A stretch of DNA of 64,000 nt from Limnohabitans sp. T6-20 (GCF_003063505.1 NZ_NERW01000002.1:124001-188000); one strand, 5' to 3'; positions 1 to 8,838 are shown, counted from the stretch's first letter. Numbers and translations are program-made. Notes: generated from the letters alone by a model not told the origin.

Positions 1-597
1 CAGCAGGTGCTCGTGCATCAGCTGCACGGCTTTGTCCGAGTCTTTGGCTTCAAGCGCGGCCACGATGGCCACATGCTCGTCGGTCGAATGCTCGGCCTCG
101 TTGCGCGACTGGTACATCAGCGTGATCAAGGCGCAGCGCGAGATCAGCTCACCCAGCACCTGGGCCAGCACATCGTTGTGCATCAGCTCGGCCATGCGCA
201 CATGAAAGTCGCCCAGCAGCTCGGTGCGACCCGTCACGTCGCCCTGGGTCACGGCTTCGCGTTCTTGCTTGATATGCTCTTTCAGCGCAGTGATTTGTTC
301 AGGCGTGACCTGCTGCACAAAAGCGCGGGTCATTTCGGCCTCCAGCATGCGGCGCACAGCAAACACCTGCTGGGCTTCTTCCACTGAAGGTGCGGCTACA
401 AACGCGCCACGTGCGGGCTCCAGCCGGATCAGGCGGTTTTGCGACAGCTGAAACAGCGCCTGCCTGACCAATGTGCGCGAGACGCCAAAGTGATCGGCCA
501 GCTTTTGCTCGGCCAGTTTGGAGCCGGGCAACAAACGGTGCTCCACGATCGCCCGGGTCAGCGATTCGACAATGTGGTGCGTGGTGGAAGTTTCCAT
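1..597 (-). CDS. GntR-family (FCD) transcriptional regulator, 3' end cut by window edge
   Basis: The minus-strand frame is open from ATG at 597 to the window edge, giving the first 199 residues of a protein that normally has 210-240. Residues about 10-70 form a winged helix-turn-helix (LADHFGVSRTLVRQALFQL is the recognition segment). The rest matches an FCD ligand-binding domain, with an FHVRMAELMHN helix that in this family carries a metal or ligand-contacting His. It is transcribed divergently from uraH with 153 bases between the starts, and a paired dyad lies in that gap. By family and context it is probably the purine or urate-responsive repressor of this locus. That role is inference; the effector is unknown. 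The C-terminus lies outside the window. Confidence 0.9.
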   Translation of the reverse strand, partial: METSTTHHIVESLTRAIVEHRLLPGSKLAEQKLADHFGVSRTLVRQALFQLSQNRLIRLEPARGAFVAAPSVEEAQQVFAVRRMLEAEMTRAFVQQVTPEQITALKEHIKQEREAVTQGDVTGRTELLGDFHVRMAELMHNDVLAQVLGELISRCALITLMYQSRNEAEHSTDEHVAIVAALEAKDSDKAVQLMHEHLL

Positions 598-675
598 GTC
601 TCGCGGTCCCTTTTGCGGGTGTTTTTCAGTTGTTTTTGTACCTGTGGCGCAAATGATAGCCACTAAATGCAAAAT

Positions 676-697
676 TGTATACACTCCGGTCGACCGG
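676..697. promoter_or_regulatory. Composite operator candidate upstream of uraH
   Basis: Two perfect dyads lie side by side: TGTATACA (676-683) and CCGGTCGACCGG (686-697), with centres 12 bases apart. They sit between the divergent GntR gene (start 597) and uraH (start 751). A near copy with the same spacing lies upstream of puuD at 9700-9721, and 18 of 22 bases agree. A further small hairpin, ATTGGGC/GCCCAAT, follows at 698-714. The shared layout at two purine genes suggests a binding site for the GntR regulator and autoregulation. Binding itself is inferred. Confidence 0.6.
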
Positions 698-750
698 ATT
701 GGGCCGTGCCCAATGACCTTTCCAAAACCAGTCAAAGAAGCGAGCAAAAC

Positions 751-1104
751 ATGGGATTGAGCACACACGTTCTGGACACAATGCACGGCTGCCCCGCTGC
801 GGGCATGCAGGTTGCGCTGTACACCACGCAAGGCGAGCAGGCCACCTTGGTCAAAAGCTTCACCCTCAACCACGATGGGCGCAACCCCGACGGCATGCTC
901 TATGACCACGCCAGCCTGCGCAAAGGCACCTACCGCCTGGTGTTTGATGTGGCGGGTTACTTCAAGGCCAAGGGCGTGGAGCTGCCCGAACCCAACTTTT
1001 TGAACAAAGTGAGTCTGGACTTCGGCGTGGCCCACGAAGACCAGCACTACCACGTGCCGCTCTTGGCCAGCCCCTGGAGCTACTCCACCTACCGTGGTTC
1101 CTGA
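751..1104 (+). CDS. uraH: 5-hydroxyisourate hydrolase (transthyretin-like)
   Basis: This 117-residue protein has the usual length of the transthyretin-related family. It starts STHVLDTMHGCPAAGM, the family's N-terminal signature, and ends in YRGS at residues 114-117, the diagnostic C-terminal motif of true hydroxyisourate hydrolases. It hydrolyses 5-hydroxyisourate, made from urate by PuuD, to OHCU in the cytoplasm. The ATG at 751 is chosen because the homologous region begins there; an in-frame upstream ATG at 667 would place the operator inside the gene. No OHCU decarboxylase (uraD) is visible in the window, so it may lie beyond position 1 or elsewhere in the genome. Confidence 0.95.
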   Translation: MGLSTHVLDTMHGCPAAGMQVALYTTQGEQATLVKSFTLNHDGRNPDGMLYDHASLRKGTYRLVFDVAGYFKAKGVELPEPNFLNKVSLDFGVAHEDQHYHVPLLASPWSYSTYRGS

Positions 1105-1107
1105 AAC

Positions 1108-1154
1108 AATCGGGATCTGACCCCAATTAATTTAATTGGGGTCAGATCCCGATT
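1108..1154. repeat. 47-base perfect palindrome (REP/RAYT-like element)
   Basis: Two perfectly complementary 23-base arms (1108-1130 and 1132-1154) flank a single central T. The core of each arm reads GGGATCTGACCCC or its complement. It begins 4 bases after the uraH stop and ends 81 bases before xdhA. No T-run follows, so it is not a standard terminator, although the RNA hairpin could protect or separate the two messages. The GGGGTCAGATCCC core resembles palindromes linked to REP-associated tyrosine transposases in proteobacteria; that comparison is from memory. Confidence 0.75.
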
Positions 1155-1235
1155 AATCCGTCAAAAAGCCTGCCCGCCAAGGCCCTGGGTCTTTAAAATC
1201 AGCGCCTTACCGTTTATTTATCCCCCCACCGCACC

Positions 1236-2708
1236 ATGACCCAAGTCACCAACACCGTGCGCTTTGTGCTCGACGGCCAAATTGTCGAAGCCCAGGGCGA
1301 ACGCCGCACCACCACTGTTCTCGACTACCTGCGCGAACAACTCCACCGCACCGGCTCCAAAGAGGGCTGCGCCGAAGGCGATTGCGGCGCTTGTGTGGTG
1401 ATGGTGGGTGAGCTCAACGCCGCAGGCACGGGGGTGGACTATGTGGCTACCAACGCCTGCATTCAGTTGCTGCCGTCGCTGGATGGCAAATCGGTCAAGA
1501 CCATCGAGAGCCTGAAAAAAGCCGATGGCACCATGCACCCGGTGCAAGAAGAAATGGTCAAGTGCCATGGCTCGCAGTGCGGCTTTTGCACCCCTGGCAT
1601 CGTGATGAGCTTGGTGAACCTGGTGCAGGTCTTGCCCATGCCCAACCGCCAGCAGATCACCGATTCGCTCAGCGGCAACCTGTGCCGTTGCACCGGCTAC
1701 AAGCCAATCATCGAGTCGGCCACCAAGGCCTGCGCCAAGCCCGAAGCGCTCAAGATTGACGACAGCGCCGATGTGCCTTTGCTGAAAGAAATCAAACGCG
1801 CCAGCGTGCCCACCCTGAGCCTGGACGGCGACATCATCGTGCAGCCCGTGGTGCGTACCAAAAAGGGCAACGAGTTCGTCTCGCCCGCTACGGTGGCCGA
1901 AGTGGCCGACTACCTGCTCAAGAACCCCACCACCACGCTGCTGGCGGGCAGTACCGAAATCGGTTTGCAGGTGAACAAGCAGTTCGCACGCCCTGACCAC
2001 ATCATGTATTTGGGCAATGTGGCCGAGCTGCGTCAGGTCAAAGAGACCGACAAGGTCTGGCGCATCGGCGCGGCCGTGTCGCTGACTCAAGTCGAGGCGC
2101 TGATCGCCAAGGCTTACCCCGACTTCACCGAAGTGCTGCGCCGCTTTGGCTCACCCCCCATCCGCTCGACCGCCACACTGGCGGGCAACATTGCCAACGG
2201 TTCGCCCATCGGCGACTCCATGCCTTGTTTGCTGGCGCTGGGTGCCAACTTGGTGCTGCGCCGTGGCGAAAAGACCCGCAACGTGTTGCTGGAAAACTTC
2301 TACACCGGCATGAAGAAAAACGTGCTCGAAGCCGGTGAATTCATCGAAGCGGTCGAGCTGCCCAAGCCCGTGGCGGGCCAAGTGTTCCGCGCCCACAAGG
2401 TGAGCAAGCGTTTCGAGCAAGACATTTCTGCTACGTGTGCAGCCATCAGCTACACGCTGCAAGGCGGCAAGTTGGCTGGCGTGAAGCTGGCCTACAACGG
2501 CCTGAGCCCCTTCCCAGCGCGCGCCCCCAAACTCGAAGCTGTGCTTGAAGGCAAATCGCCCGCTGACGTGAAAGCTGCCGATCTGGACGCCGCCATTGCC
2601 GCCAGCTTCACCGCCCGCGACGGCTTGCGTGCCACATGGGCGTACCGTGCACTGGTGGCCCGTAACCTGGCCCTGGAATTCATCGAAGAACAGAAAGAGG
2701 TGGCTTGA
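1236..2708 (+). CDS. xdhA: Xanthine dehydrogenase small subunit (2Fe-2S and FAD)
   Basis: The 490-residue protein carries the iron-sulfur and flavin parts of bacterial XdhAB. Cys45, Cys50, Cys53 and Cys75 form the plant-ferredoxin-type cluster. Cys115, Cys118, Cys150 and Cys152 form the second 2Fe-2S domain (CGFCTPG and LCRCTG). From about residue 200 the FAD-binding domain shows LLAGSTEIGLQV and a TLAGNIANGSPIGDS segment. It passes electrons from the molybdenum centre of XdhB to NAD+. The stop codon touches the xdhB start directly, so the two are co-transcribed and probably translationally coupled. Confidence 0.96.
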   Translation: MTQVTNTVRFVLDGQIVEAQGERRTTTVLDYLREQLHRTGSKEGCAEGDCGACVVMVGELNAAGTGVDYVATNACIQLLPSLDGKSVKTIESLKKADGTMHPVQEEMVKCHGSQCGFCTPGIVMSLVNLVQVLPMPNRQQITDSLSGNLCRCTGYKPIIESATKACAKPEALKIDDSADVPLLKEIKRASVPTLSLDGDIIVQPVVRTKKGNEFVSPATVAEVADYLLKNPTTTLLAGSTEIGLQVNKQFARPDHIMYLGNVAELRQVKETDKVWRIGAAVSLTQVEALIAKAYPDFTEVLRRFGSPPIRSTATLAGNIANGSPIGDSMPCLLALGANLVLRRGEKTRNVLLENFYTGMKKNVLEAGEFIEAVELPKPVAGQVFRAHKVSKRFEQDISATCAAISYTLQGGKLAGVKLAYNGLSPFPARAPKLEAVLEGKSPADVKAADLDAAIAASFTARDGLRATWAYRALVARNLALEFIEEQKEVA

Positions 2709-5069
2709 ATGAACGCTCCTACCGCACTCAAAAACCTGCTGCCTGTTTCGGGCGTTCAGCAAGGCACCGACATCGTTCACGAGTCCGCGCACTTGCACGT
2801 GACCGGCTCGGCCACTTACATCGACGATATCCCCGAGCATGCGGGCACTTTGTATGCCGCACTCATTTTGTCGCCTGTGGCGCATGGCGAGTTGATTGGC
2901 GACGGCATTGACCGCGAAGCCATCCTCAAAGAGCACGGCGTGGTGGCGGTGTACACCGCCAAAGACATTCCCGGTGAAAACAACTGCGGCCCCATCGTCC
3001 ATGACGACCCCTTCCTCGCCGCTGGCAAGGTGGAGTTCGTGGGCCAGGCCGTGGCCGTGGTCGTGGCGCGCAACATGCTCTACGCCCGTGAAGCCGCACA
3101 CAAAGCCAAGGTCTTGGTGAAAGAACTCAAGCCCATCTTGACGGTGGAAGAAGCGATGGAAGCCAACAGCTTCATCATGCCGGCCAAGGGCATCACCCGT
3201 GGCGATGCGGCCGCCGCCATTGCCAATGCGCCCCACAAAATCAAGGGCACGACCCGCACCGGCCAGCAAGAGCAGTTTTATCTGGAAGGTCAGATCACCT
3301 ACGCGGTGCCCAAGGAAGACGGCCAGCTGACGCTGTATGTGTCGACCCAGCACCCCGACGGCAACCAGCGCGAAGCCGCGCACGCCCTGAACCTGCACAC
3401 CAACGACGTCGAAGTGATTTGCCGCCGCATGGGTGGCGGCTTTGGTGGCAAGGAAGGCAACGCCAGCATCTTCAGCCAAAGCGCTGCCTTGGCCGCGTTC
3501 AAATTGCAAAAGCCCGTCAAGCTGCGTGTGAACCGTGATGACGACATGACCATCACCGGCAAGCGTCACGACTTCCGCATCGACTATGAAGTGGGCTTTG
3601 ACGACAACGGCCGCGTGCTGGGCGCAGACATCACGCTCATGTCGCGCTGCGGTTACAGCACCGACTACTCCGGCCCGGTGAACGACCGCGCTTGCTTGCA
3701 CATCGACAACACTTACCACTTGCCCGCGCTCAAGCTGGTGAGCCACCGCTGCAAAACCAACACGCAAAGCGCCACCGCCTTCCGTGGCTTTGGCGGCCCA
3801 CAAGGCATGTTCGGCATCGAGACGGTGATGGATGAAATTGCGATGACCTTGGGCAAAGACCCCTTGGAAGTGCGCAAGCTCAACCTCTACAAAGACCCCG
3901 CCATCAGCGGTACGCCCGACACCATGACCACCCAATACAACCAGCTCATCGAAGACTGGGTGGGTGACAAGGTGATCGATCAGGTCGAACACGAATCGAA
4001 ATACGCTGAGCGCCGCGCCGCGGTGCAGGCCTTCAACGCCAAGAGCAAAACCCGCAAGCGCGGCATCGCCTTGGTGCCCCTCAAGTTCGGCATCAGCTTC
4101 ACCGCCACGCACCTGAACCAGGGCGGCGCGCTGCTGGTGGTTTACATGGACGGCTCGGTCAGTTGCAACCACGGCGGCACCGAAATGGGCCAGGGCCTCA
4201 ACACCAAGATGGCGCAAGTCTGCGCCGATGGTTTGGGCATCAGCGTGGACCATGTGCGCATCACCGCCACCGACTCACAAAAAGTGCCCAACGCATCGGC
4301 CACATCGGCATCGAGCGGTGCTGACATCAACGGCGCGGCCATCATGAACGCCACCGCGCAAATGCGTGAGCGCTTGAAGCCTGTGGCCGCCCGCATGTTG
4401 GGTTGTGCCGAAGGCGATGTGACTTTTGCGAACAACGAAGTCCACGGCGGTGGCAAAGCAGTCAAGTGGGCCGATGTGACCAAGCAAGCGTGGCTCGACC
4501 GCGTGGGCTTGTCGGTCACCGGTTTCTACATGACGCCCGAAATCAAATACGACTTCACTACCCTGAACGGCCGTGCCTTCTATTACTACTGTTACGGCGC
4601 TGCCGTGAGCGAAGTAGAGATCGACACCCGCACCGGCGAGTGGTGGCTGAAAGCCGTGGACATCGTGCACGATGTGGGCCGCAGCATCAACCCCGCATTG
4701 GACAAAGGCCAAATTGAAGGCGCGTACGTGCAAGGCATGGGCTGGCTCACCATGGAAGAGTGCATTTGGGACAAGAAGGGCAAGCTGCTCACGCACGGCC
4801 CCAGCACCTACAAAATTCCGGTGGCGGGCGACATCCCAGAGCACTTCAATGTGTCCTTGTTTGACAACGCCAACTTGAAGCCCACACCTTTCAACAGCAA
4901 GGCCACGGGCGAGCCACCGTTGATGTTGGGTCTGTCGGCCTTCTTCGCTTTGCGCGATGCGGTGGCAGCGAGTGCCGACCACAAAGCCGTGGTCTACATG
5001 GATGCCCCGGCCACGCCCGAGCGCATCCTGATGGCGTGCGAAAGAGCCAAGGCGACTGCAGGGCTGTGA
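2709..5069 (+). CDS. xdhB: Xanthine dehydrogenase molybdenum-binding subunit
   Basis: This 786-residue subunit oxidises hypoxanthine to xanthine and xanthine to urate at a molybdenum cofactor. Visible family motifs are EQFYLEGQ, the glycine-rich RMGGGFGGKEGN, AFRGFGGPQGM, and ATGEPPLMLG near the C-terminus, where Glu735 matches the catalytic base of the family. The ATG directly follows the xdhA stop, with AAAGAGG inside the xdhA end serving as ribosome site. Length fits bacterial XdhB. Cofactor insertion needs XdhC, which is encoded 3.8 kb downstream rather than next to xdhB. Confidence 0.96.
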   Translation: MNAPTALKNLLPVSGVQQGTDIVHESAHLHVTGSATYIDDIPEHAGTLYAALILSPVAHGELIGDGIDREAILKEHGVVAVYTAKDIPGENNCGPIVHDDPFLAAGKVEFVGQAVAVVVARNMLYAREAAHKAKVLVKELKPILTVEEAMEANSFIMPAKGITRGDAAAAIANAPHKIKGTTRTGQQEQFYLEGQITYAVPKEDGQLTLYVSTQHPDGNQREAAHALNLHTNDVEVICRRMGGGFGGKEGNASIFSQSAALAAFKLQKPVKLRVNRDDDMTITGKRHDFRIDYEVGFDDNGRVLGADITLMSRCGYSTDYSGPVNDRACLHIDNTYHLPALKLVSHRCKTNTQSATAFRGFGGPQGMFGIETVMDEIAMTLGKDPLEVRKLNLYKDPAISGTPDTMTTQYNQLIEDWVGDKVIDQVEHESKYAERRAAVQAFNAKSKTRKRGIALVPLKFGISFTATHLNQGGALLVVYMDGSVSCNHGGTEMGQGLNTKMAQVCADGLGISVDHVRITATDSQKVPNASATSASSGADINGAAIMNATAQMRERLKPVAARMLGCAEGDVTFANNEVHGGGKAVKWADVTKQAWLDRVGLSVTGFYMTPEIKYDFTTLNGRAFYYYCYGAAVSEVEIDTRTGEWWLKAVDIVHDVGRSINPALDKGQIEGAYVQGMGWLTMEECIWDKKGKLLTHGPSTYKIPVAGDIPEHFNVSLFDNANLKPTPFNSKATGEPPLMLGLSAFFALRDAVAASADHKAVVYMDAPATPERILMACERAKATAGL

Positions 5070-5080
5070 GGCTTTGAGCG

Positions 5081-5107
5081 GGATGCCTGAAGCGGTTTCA
5101 GGCATCC
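5081..5107 (+). terminator. Stem-loop after xdhB
   Basis: An 11-base-pair perfect stem (GGATGCCTGAA with TTCAGGCATCC) with a 5-base loop lies 11 bases after the xdhB stop. There is no T-run behind it, so it is more likely a 3'-end stabilising hairpin or a partial terminator than a full intrinsic terminator. Confidence 0.5.
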
Positions 5108-5143
5108 TGTCACTTTGATTGACCACCCCACAGGAGCAGGCCC

Positions 5144-5326
5144 ATGTCAGACGATCCACGGTGCTGCGGCACTGGCACTTGCATCATCAACGCCGAAGGC
5201 CTTTGCTGGTGCGGCCAGCGCTGGGATGGCGAGAAGATGTGCTTCATGTCCGAGCCTGCGCCAGCGCCAGCCCAATCTCAAAACGCCGAGCGCTCCAATC
5301 CGCCTTCTCAGGCTGGGCAAAATTGA
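5144..5326 (+). CDS. Small Cys-rich protein of unknown function
   Basis: A 60-residue protein with a good ribosome site, AGGAG 7 bases before the ATG. The first 33 residues carry six cysteines at positions 7, 8, 13, 21, 23 and 33, in the order CCGTGTC, CWCGQRWDG, then KMC. The remaining 27 residues are rich in Ala, Pro and Ser and look disordered. The Cys pattern suggests a metal or iron-sulfur site, or a redox role. I recall similar short proteins in related Burkholderiales but no assigned function. It follows xdhB by 74 bases in the same direction, so a link to xanthine dehydrogenase is possible but unproven. Confidence 0.75.
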   Translation: MSDDPRCCGTGTCIINAEGLCWCGQRWDGEKMCFMSEPAPAPAQSQNAERSNPPSQAGQN

Positions 5327-5404
5327 GCATGGCCCCAGCATGACCCGCAGCCCATTCCCGCTTGAGGTTTTGCAGCCTTTGAAGCAGGGCACAAGGCCGC
5401 CCCG

Positions 5405-6673
5405 TTGACCTCTTCAATCGCCCCTGCACCATCCCCACCCGCCATGCACTGGCGCGACCCGTTCCGGGTGCGAAGTTTTCGCTTCCAGTGGCCCGCCGAC
5501 CTGGCCACCTCCTGGGCTTTCGAGATGGAGTCCATTGTGTTGGGCTGGTTCATCCTGGTCGAGTCGGGCTCGGTGATGATGCTGGTGGTGTTTGGCTCCT
5601 TGCAGTATTTGGGCTCTTTGGTCTCGCCCATGTTTGGCGTGGTGGGTGACCGGCTGGGGTACCGCCGCATGCTGGTCTTGTCGCGCGCCCTCTATGCAGC
5701 GCTGGCCACCAGCTTCATGCTGCTGGCTTGGTTACAAGCCCTCACGCCCATGATCGTGCTGTTCATGGCGGCCTTGGCGGGCTTGGTGCGCCCCTCGGAC
5801 ATGATGATGCGCAACGCCTTGATTGCGCAGACCTTGCCACCCCGACATTTGTTGGGCACCTTGGGCATTTCACGCATCACCTCGGATTCGGCCCGCATTG
5901 CGGGAGCATTGGCCGGTGCAGGCGTGGTCGCTTGGCTCGGCATGACCTGGGCTTACGCGCTGATCACCGCGCTTTACACGCTCAGCTTTGTGCTGTCTCG
6001 CGGTGTGTCGGATGTGCCCGCCCCAGCCCATGACACCGTGCGCGTGTCGCCCGTGCGCGACTTGCAGCTGGCTTTTGGCTATGTGTGGACGCGACCGGTG
6101 CTGATGGCGGCCATGGCCTTGGCCTTCTTGGTCAACCTGCTGGCCTTTCCCTTCTCTTTGGGCTTGCTGCCCTATGTGGCCAAAAACATTTACCTGACCG
6201 ATCAGACGGGTCTGGGCTGGCTGGGTGCGAGTTTTGCCTTTGGGGGACTGGTGGGTTCGGTGGTGCTCAGTTCGCACCGCTTTGCGTTTCGCGCTGCGCA
6301 AACCATGGTGCTGGCGGGGGCGGTGTGGTTTGCGGTGGATGTGCTGTTGGCCTTCAGTACCCATTTGGGTGTGGGCATGGCCTTGCTGTGGGTGGCGGGC
6401 CTGGCACAAAGCCTGAGCATGACGCCCTTGGCTGCCGTGATGTTGCGCGCCACAGAACCTGCTTACCGCGGCCGGGTGATGGGCATGCGCATGCTGGCCA
6501 TTTGGGGTTTGCCTTTGGGCCTGCTGCTGTCGGGCCCGCTGATTGACCGCTGGGGCTATGCCGCCACAGCTGGCATGTATTCGGCCTTAGGACTGCTCTT
6601 GACCGGGGCCATGACGGTGTATTGGCGAGTGCACATTTGGGACCGCAAAGCCCCGGCTAACGAGCCCCTTTAA
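5405..6673 (+). CDS. MFS transporter
   Basis: A protein of about 410-422 residues with 10-12 hydrophobic segments and the major-facilitator motif GDRLGYRRMLV after the second helix. Its closest type seems to be the 12-helix exporter group resembling enterobactin or macrolide efflux proteins. The TTG at 5405 gives 422 residues; ATG at 5444 gives 409 and is an equally good start, and neither has a clear ribosome site. It lies in the direction of xdhAB between them and xdhC, suggesting transport of a purine or related compound. The substrate cannot be read from sequence. Confidence 0.85.
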   Translation: MTSSIAPAPSPPAMHWRDPFRVRSFRFQWPADLATSWAFEMESIVLGWFILVESGSVMMLVVFGSLQYLGSLVSPMFGVVGDRLGYRRMLVLSRALYAALATSFMLLAWLQALTPMIVLFMAALAGLVRPSDMMMRNALIAQTLPPRHLLGTLGISRITSDSARIAGALAGAGVVAWLGMTWAYALITALYTLSFVLSRGVSDVPAPAHDTVRVSPVRDLQLAFGYVWTRPVLMAAMALAFLVNLLAFPFSLGLLPYVAKNIYLTDQTGLGWLGASFAFGGLVGSVVLSSHRFAFRAAQTMVLAGAVWFAVDVLLAFSTHLGVGMALLWVAGLAQSLSMTPLAAVMLRATEPAYRGRVMGMRMLAIWGLPLGLLLSGPLIDRWGYAATAGMYSALGLLLTGAMTVYWRVHIWDRKAPANEPL

Positions 6674-6796
6674 CAGGGCTGTTTGGCTCATGGCCCCCTG
6701 TGACGCAAGCGACAGCGCCAAACTGACCTTGGGCGCACATTATTGGGGCACTTTGGCCCAGCGAATCACTGTCTGGCCTGCCAGCGAAAACCGACC

Positions 6797-8023
6797 ATGA
6801 CGACCTCAACTTCTTCATCTGCCCCAGCTTCCCATTCCGAGGCCGACCACCCCCGCGTCGTGCGGGGCCTGCTCAACATCGCGCACGCGCTGGACCATTT
6901 GTTTTTGCTGATTTTTGCGGCGGCAGTCAGCACCATCGCGGCCGACATGGGCCTGGCCCAATGGCAAGACCTCATGCCCTATGGTGCGGGGGCGTTTTTC
7001 ATGTTCGGACTGGGCTCATTACCTGCGGGGCGGCTGGGCGATTTGTGGGGCCGGCGCAGCATGATGCTGATTTTCTTTTTGGGCATTGGCGCAGCCGCCA
7101 TCTTGACGGCGTTCGCGCAAACGCCCTGGCAGCTGGCAGCTTGCCTCACGCTGATCGGCGTGTTCGCCTCCATCTACCACCCGGTGGGCATTCCCATGCT
7201 GCTTGAGCGCGCGTCCAACCCCGGTGCCACCATCGGCTTCAATGGCCTGGCGGGTAATTTGGGTGTGGCCGTGGCCGCTTTGCTCACGGGCTTTTTGATC
7301 CAGTGGCAGGGCTGGCGTGCGGCCTTTGTGGTGCCGGGAGTGTTGGCCTTGGTCTGCGGCTGGGTGTTTGCCCGCGCTTGTCCGCAAGAGCTGTCGTCGC
7401 CCGCCAAGCGCAAAGGCGGTGCCAAAGTGACCCTGCCTGCGCCCATGTTGGCGCGTGCTCTGGTGGTGATGACAGCGGCGGCCATCACCAGCAGCGTGTT
7501 GTTCAACTTCACCACCAACGGCAACGGACCTTTAATCACCGAGCGCTTCAAGGGGGTGATGGAAGACCCCGCCGCTTTGGGCCTGTTGCTGGCCGTGGTC
7601 TATGCGGTCGCGTCTCTGGCTCAAGTGGTGGTGGGGCACCTGATCAACCGCTTCCCGCTCAAGCGCTTTTTCATGTTCATGGTGATGGCGCAGATCCCCA
7701 TGCTGGTGCTGGCTTCGCAGGCGCAGGGCTGGTGGCTGTTTGCCGCGCTGATCGGGGTGATGGTGTTCATCTTCGGGGCGATTCCGTTCACCGATTTCAT
7801 GATCGCCCGCTATGTGGACGACCGCCTGCGCTCGCGCGTGTCGGGCATGCGCCTGGGTGTGTCGTTTGCGGTCAGCTCCTTGTCGGTCTGGGCCTTGGGG
7901 CCAGTGGTCAAGGCCATGGGCTTTGGCAGTTCGCTTTTGCTGTTGGCGGGCTTTTCGGTGGCCACGACCTTGATTTTGACTTTGCTGCCTGGCGCAGCGC
8001 ACGAGCAAACGTCTGCCGCATGA
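6797..8023 (+). CDS. MFS transporter
   Basis: A 408-residue protein from ATG 6797 with about twelve membrane segments. It shows the HALDHLFLLIF first-helix segment and GRLGDLWGRRSMM loop typical of the family, and a central hydrophilic loop with SPAKRKGGAK separating two six-helix halves. An in-frame ATG at 6743 exists, but the added 18 residues look like intergenic sequence. It is not related closely to the preceding MFS gene, so two separate transport functions are implied. Placement between xdhB and xdhC suggests a role with purines or their products; this is inference. Confidence 0.87.
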   Translation: MTTSTSSSAPASHSEADHPRVVRGLLNIAHALDHLFLLIFAAAVSTIAADMGLAQWQDLMPYGAGAFFMFGLGSLPAGRLGDLWGRRSMMLIFFLGIGAAAILTAFAQTPWQLAACLTLIGVFASIYHPVGIPMLLERASNPGATIGFNGLAGNLGVAVAALLTGFLIQWQGWRAAFVVPGVLALVCGWVFARACPQELSSPAKRKGGAKVTLPAPMLARALVVMTAAAITSSVLFNFTTNGNGPLITERFKGVMEDPAALGLLLAVVYAVASLAQVVVGHLINRFPLKRFFMFMVMAQIPMLVLASQAQGWWLFAALIGVMVFIFGAIPFTDFMIARYVDDRLRSRVSGMRLGVSFAVSSLSVWALGPVVKAMGFGSSLLLLAGFSVATTLILTLLPGAAHEQTSAA

Positions 8024-8083
8024 AGCTGCCAGCCGTTTTAGATTCGGCACGCTGAAGTTTGGAGTTTTTTGCACCGTCAACCC

Positions 8084-8158
8084 GTAGGTCGGTAGCTTCA
8101 GCTCCGACGATGCTGGTTTCGGCGCAGGCCCCTGTCAGGGCTGAAGCCACCGATCTAC
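8084..8158. repeat. Inverted pair of GTAGGTCGG-family repeats
   Basis: Two 25-base copies lie in opposite orientation at 8084-8108 and 8134-8158 and agree at 21 of 25 positions. Each contains its own dyad, GTCGG to CCGAC or CTGAC. The same family recurs at 23129-23148 and 46839-46899. The arrangement (two inverted units around a short spacer) is that of REPIN or BIME elements. It lies between the convergent ends of an MFS gene and a lipoprotein gene. Confidence 0.7.
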
Positions 8159-8162
8159 AAAC

Positions 8163-8188
8163 CCCTTGAAGATTGAAAACTTCAAGGG
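8163..8188. terminator. Possible convergent-gene hairpin
   Basis: CCCTTGAAG and CTTCAAGGG form a 9-base-pair stem around ATTGAAAA. It sits between the ends of the plus-strand MFS gene and the minus-strand lipoprotein gene. No strong T-run follows on either strand, so termination is only possible. Confidence 0.35.
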
Positions 8189-8205
8189 ACTGAATCAATA
8201 GCGCT

Positions 8206-8730
8206 TCAGTCCTGGCCTTCGGTCAAGGTGTCCAGCTGGAATTTGCCGCTTTTGTGCCAAAGCCAAGTGTCGGTGTAGGTCACCTGGCTCAGGTGCCGTG
8301 GGACAGGGTAGGGGGCGGCAGCTTTGACCATGCGCTCAATTTCGGCCATGACCTGCGGAACGTGTTTGGGGGCGCGCATCCAGTTGACGGCTTTCACGGC
8401 ACCTTTTTGGTCAATGTCCACATTCAACACGCCGACGGCTTCCAGCAACGGCGGCATGCGCCCTTTGTAAATGCGTTGGGCATTCATGCCGTACAAATGC
8501 CCTGCCGCATCTTTTCGGTATTCTTTGCTGTTGCGAGCAAGTGAGGCGAGGCCTGTTGGCGTGTTCACGACCTCCGGCACTTTGGCAACGGGCGGCGGTG
8601 GCGTTGCTGCAGGAGGCTTTGCGACTGGCGGTGGCGTGCTGCATCCGCTCAAAAAGCCCAAACCAATGGCCCCCAGACACAGCAATGTGTGGGTGAGCGC
8701 ATGCTGAAACTGATGCAAATGTTTGTTCAT
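8206..8730 (-). CDS. Lipoprotein with Pro-rich linker and TonB-like C-terminus, unknown function
   Basis: The 174-residue protein from ATG 8730 has a hydrophobic signal ending in the lipobox LSGC (Cys30), then a Pro/Ala-rich linker (TPPPVAKPPAATPPPP). The C-terminal region of about 100 residues resembles a TonB or periplasmic-energy-transducer fold, with a VGVLNVDIDQKGAV strand pattern and a conserved PYPVPRHL segment. It would be anchored in the outer or inner membrane facing the periplasm. A longer reading from 8856 would overlap the xdhC start and lacks homology. Function is not known; divergent from xdhC. Confidence 0.8.
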   Translation of the reverse strand: MNKHLHQFQHALTHTLLCLGAIGLGFLSGCSTPPPVAKPPAATPPPPVAKVPEVVNTPTGLASLARNSKEYRKDAAGHLYGMNAQRIYKGRMPPLLEAVGVLNVDIDQKGAVKAVNWMRAPKHVPQVMAEIERMVKAAAPYPVPRHLSQVTYTDTWLWHKSGKFQLDTLTEGQD

Positions 8731-8838
8731 GGCAAGCTCTTGTCCTTGGCATACTCTGCGGTGGCCATGATTGTGGCACCGACAAAGTCCGGTGGGCAAA
8801 CAAATGACAGGTAAAAACCCTTTGAATGGACAGCCAAA

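Noticed and set aside
2151..4253. A 700-codon minus-strand open frame inside xdhA/xdhB
   Set aside because: It lies fully antisense to xdhA and xdhB, has no recognisable domain and is rich in His, Val and Gly. This is what high-GC codon bias gives on the opposite strand.
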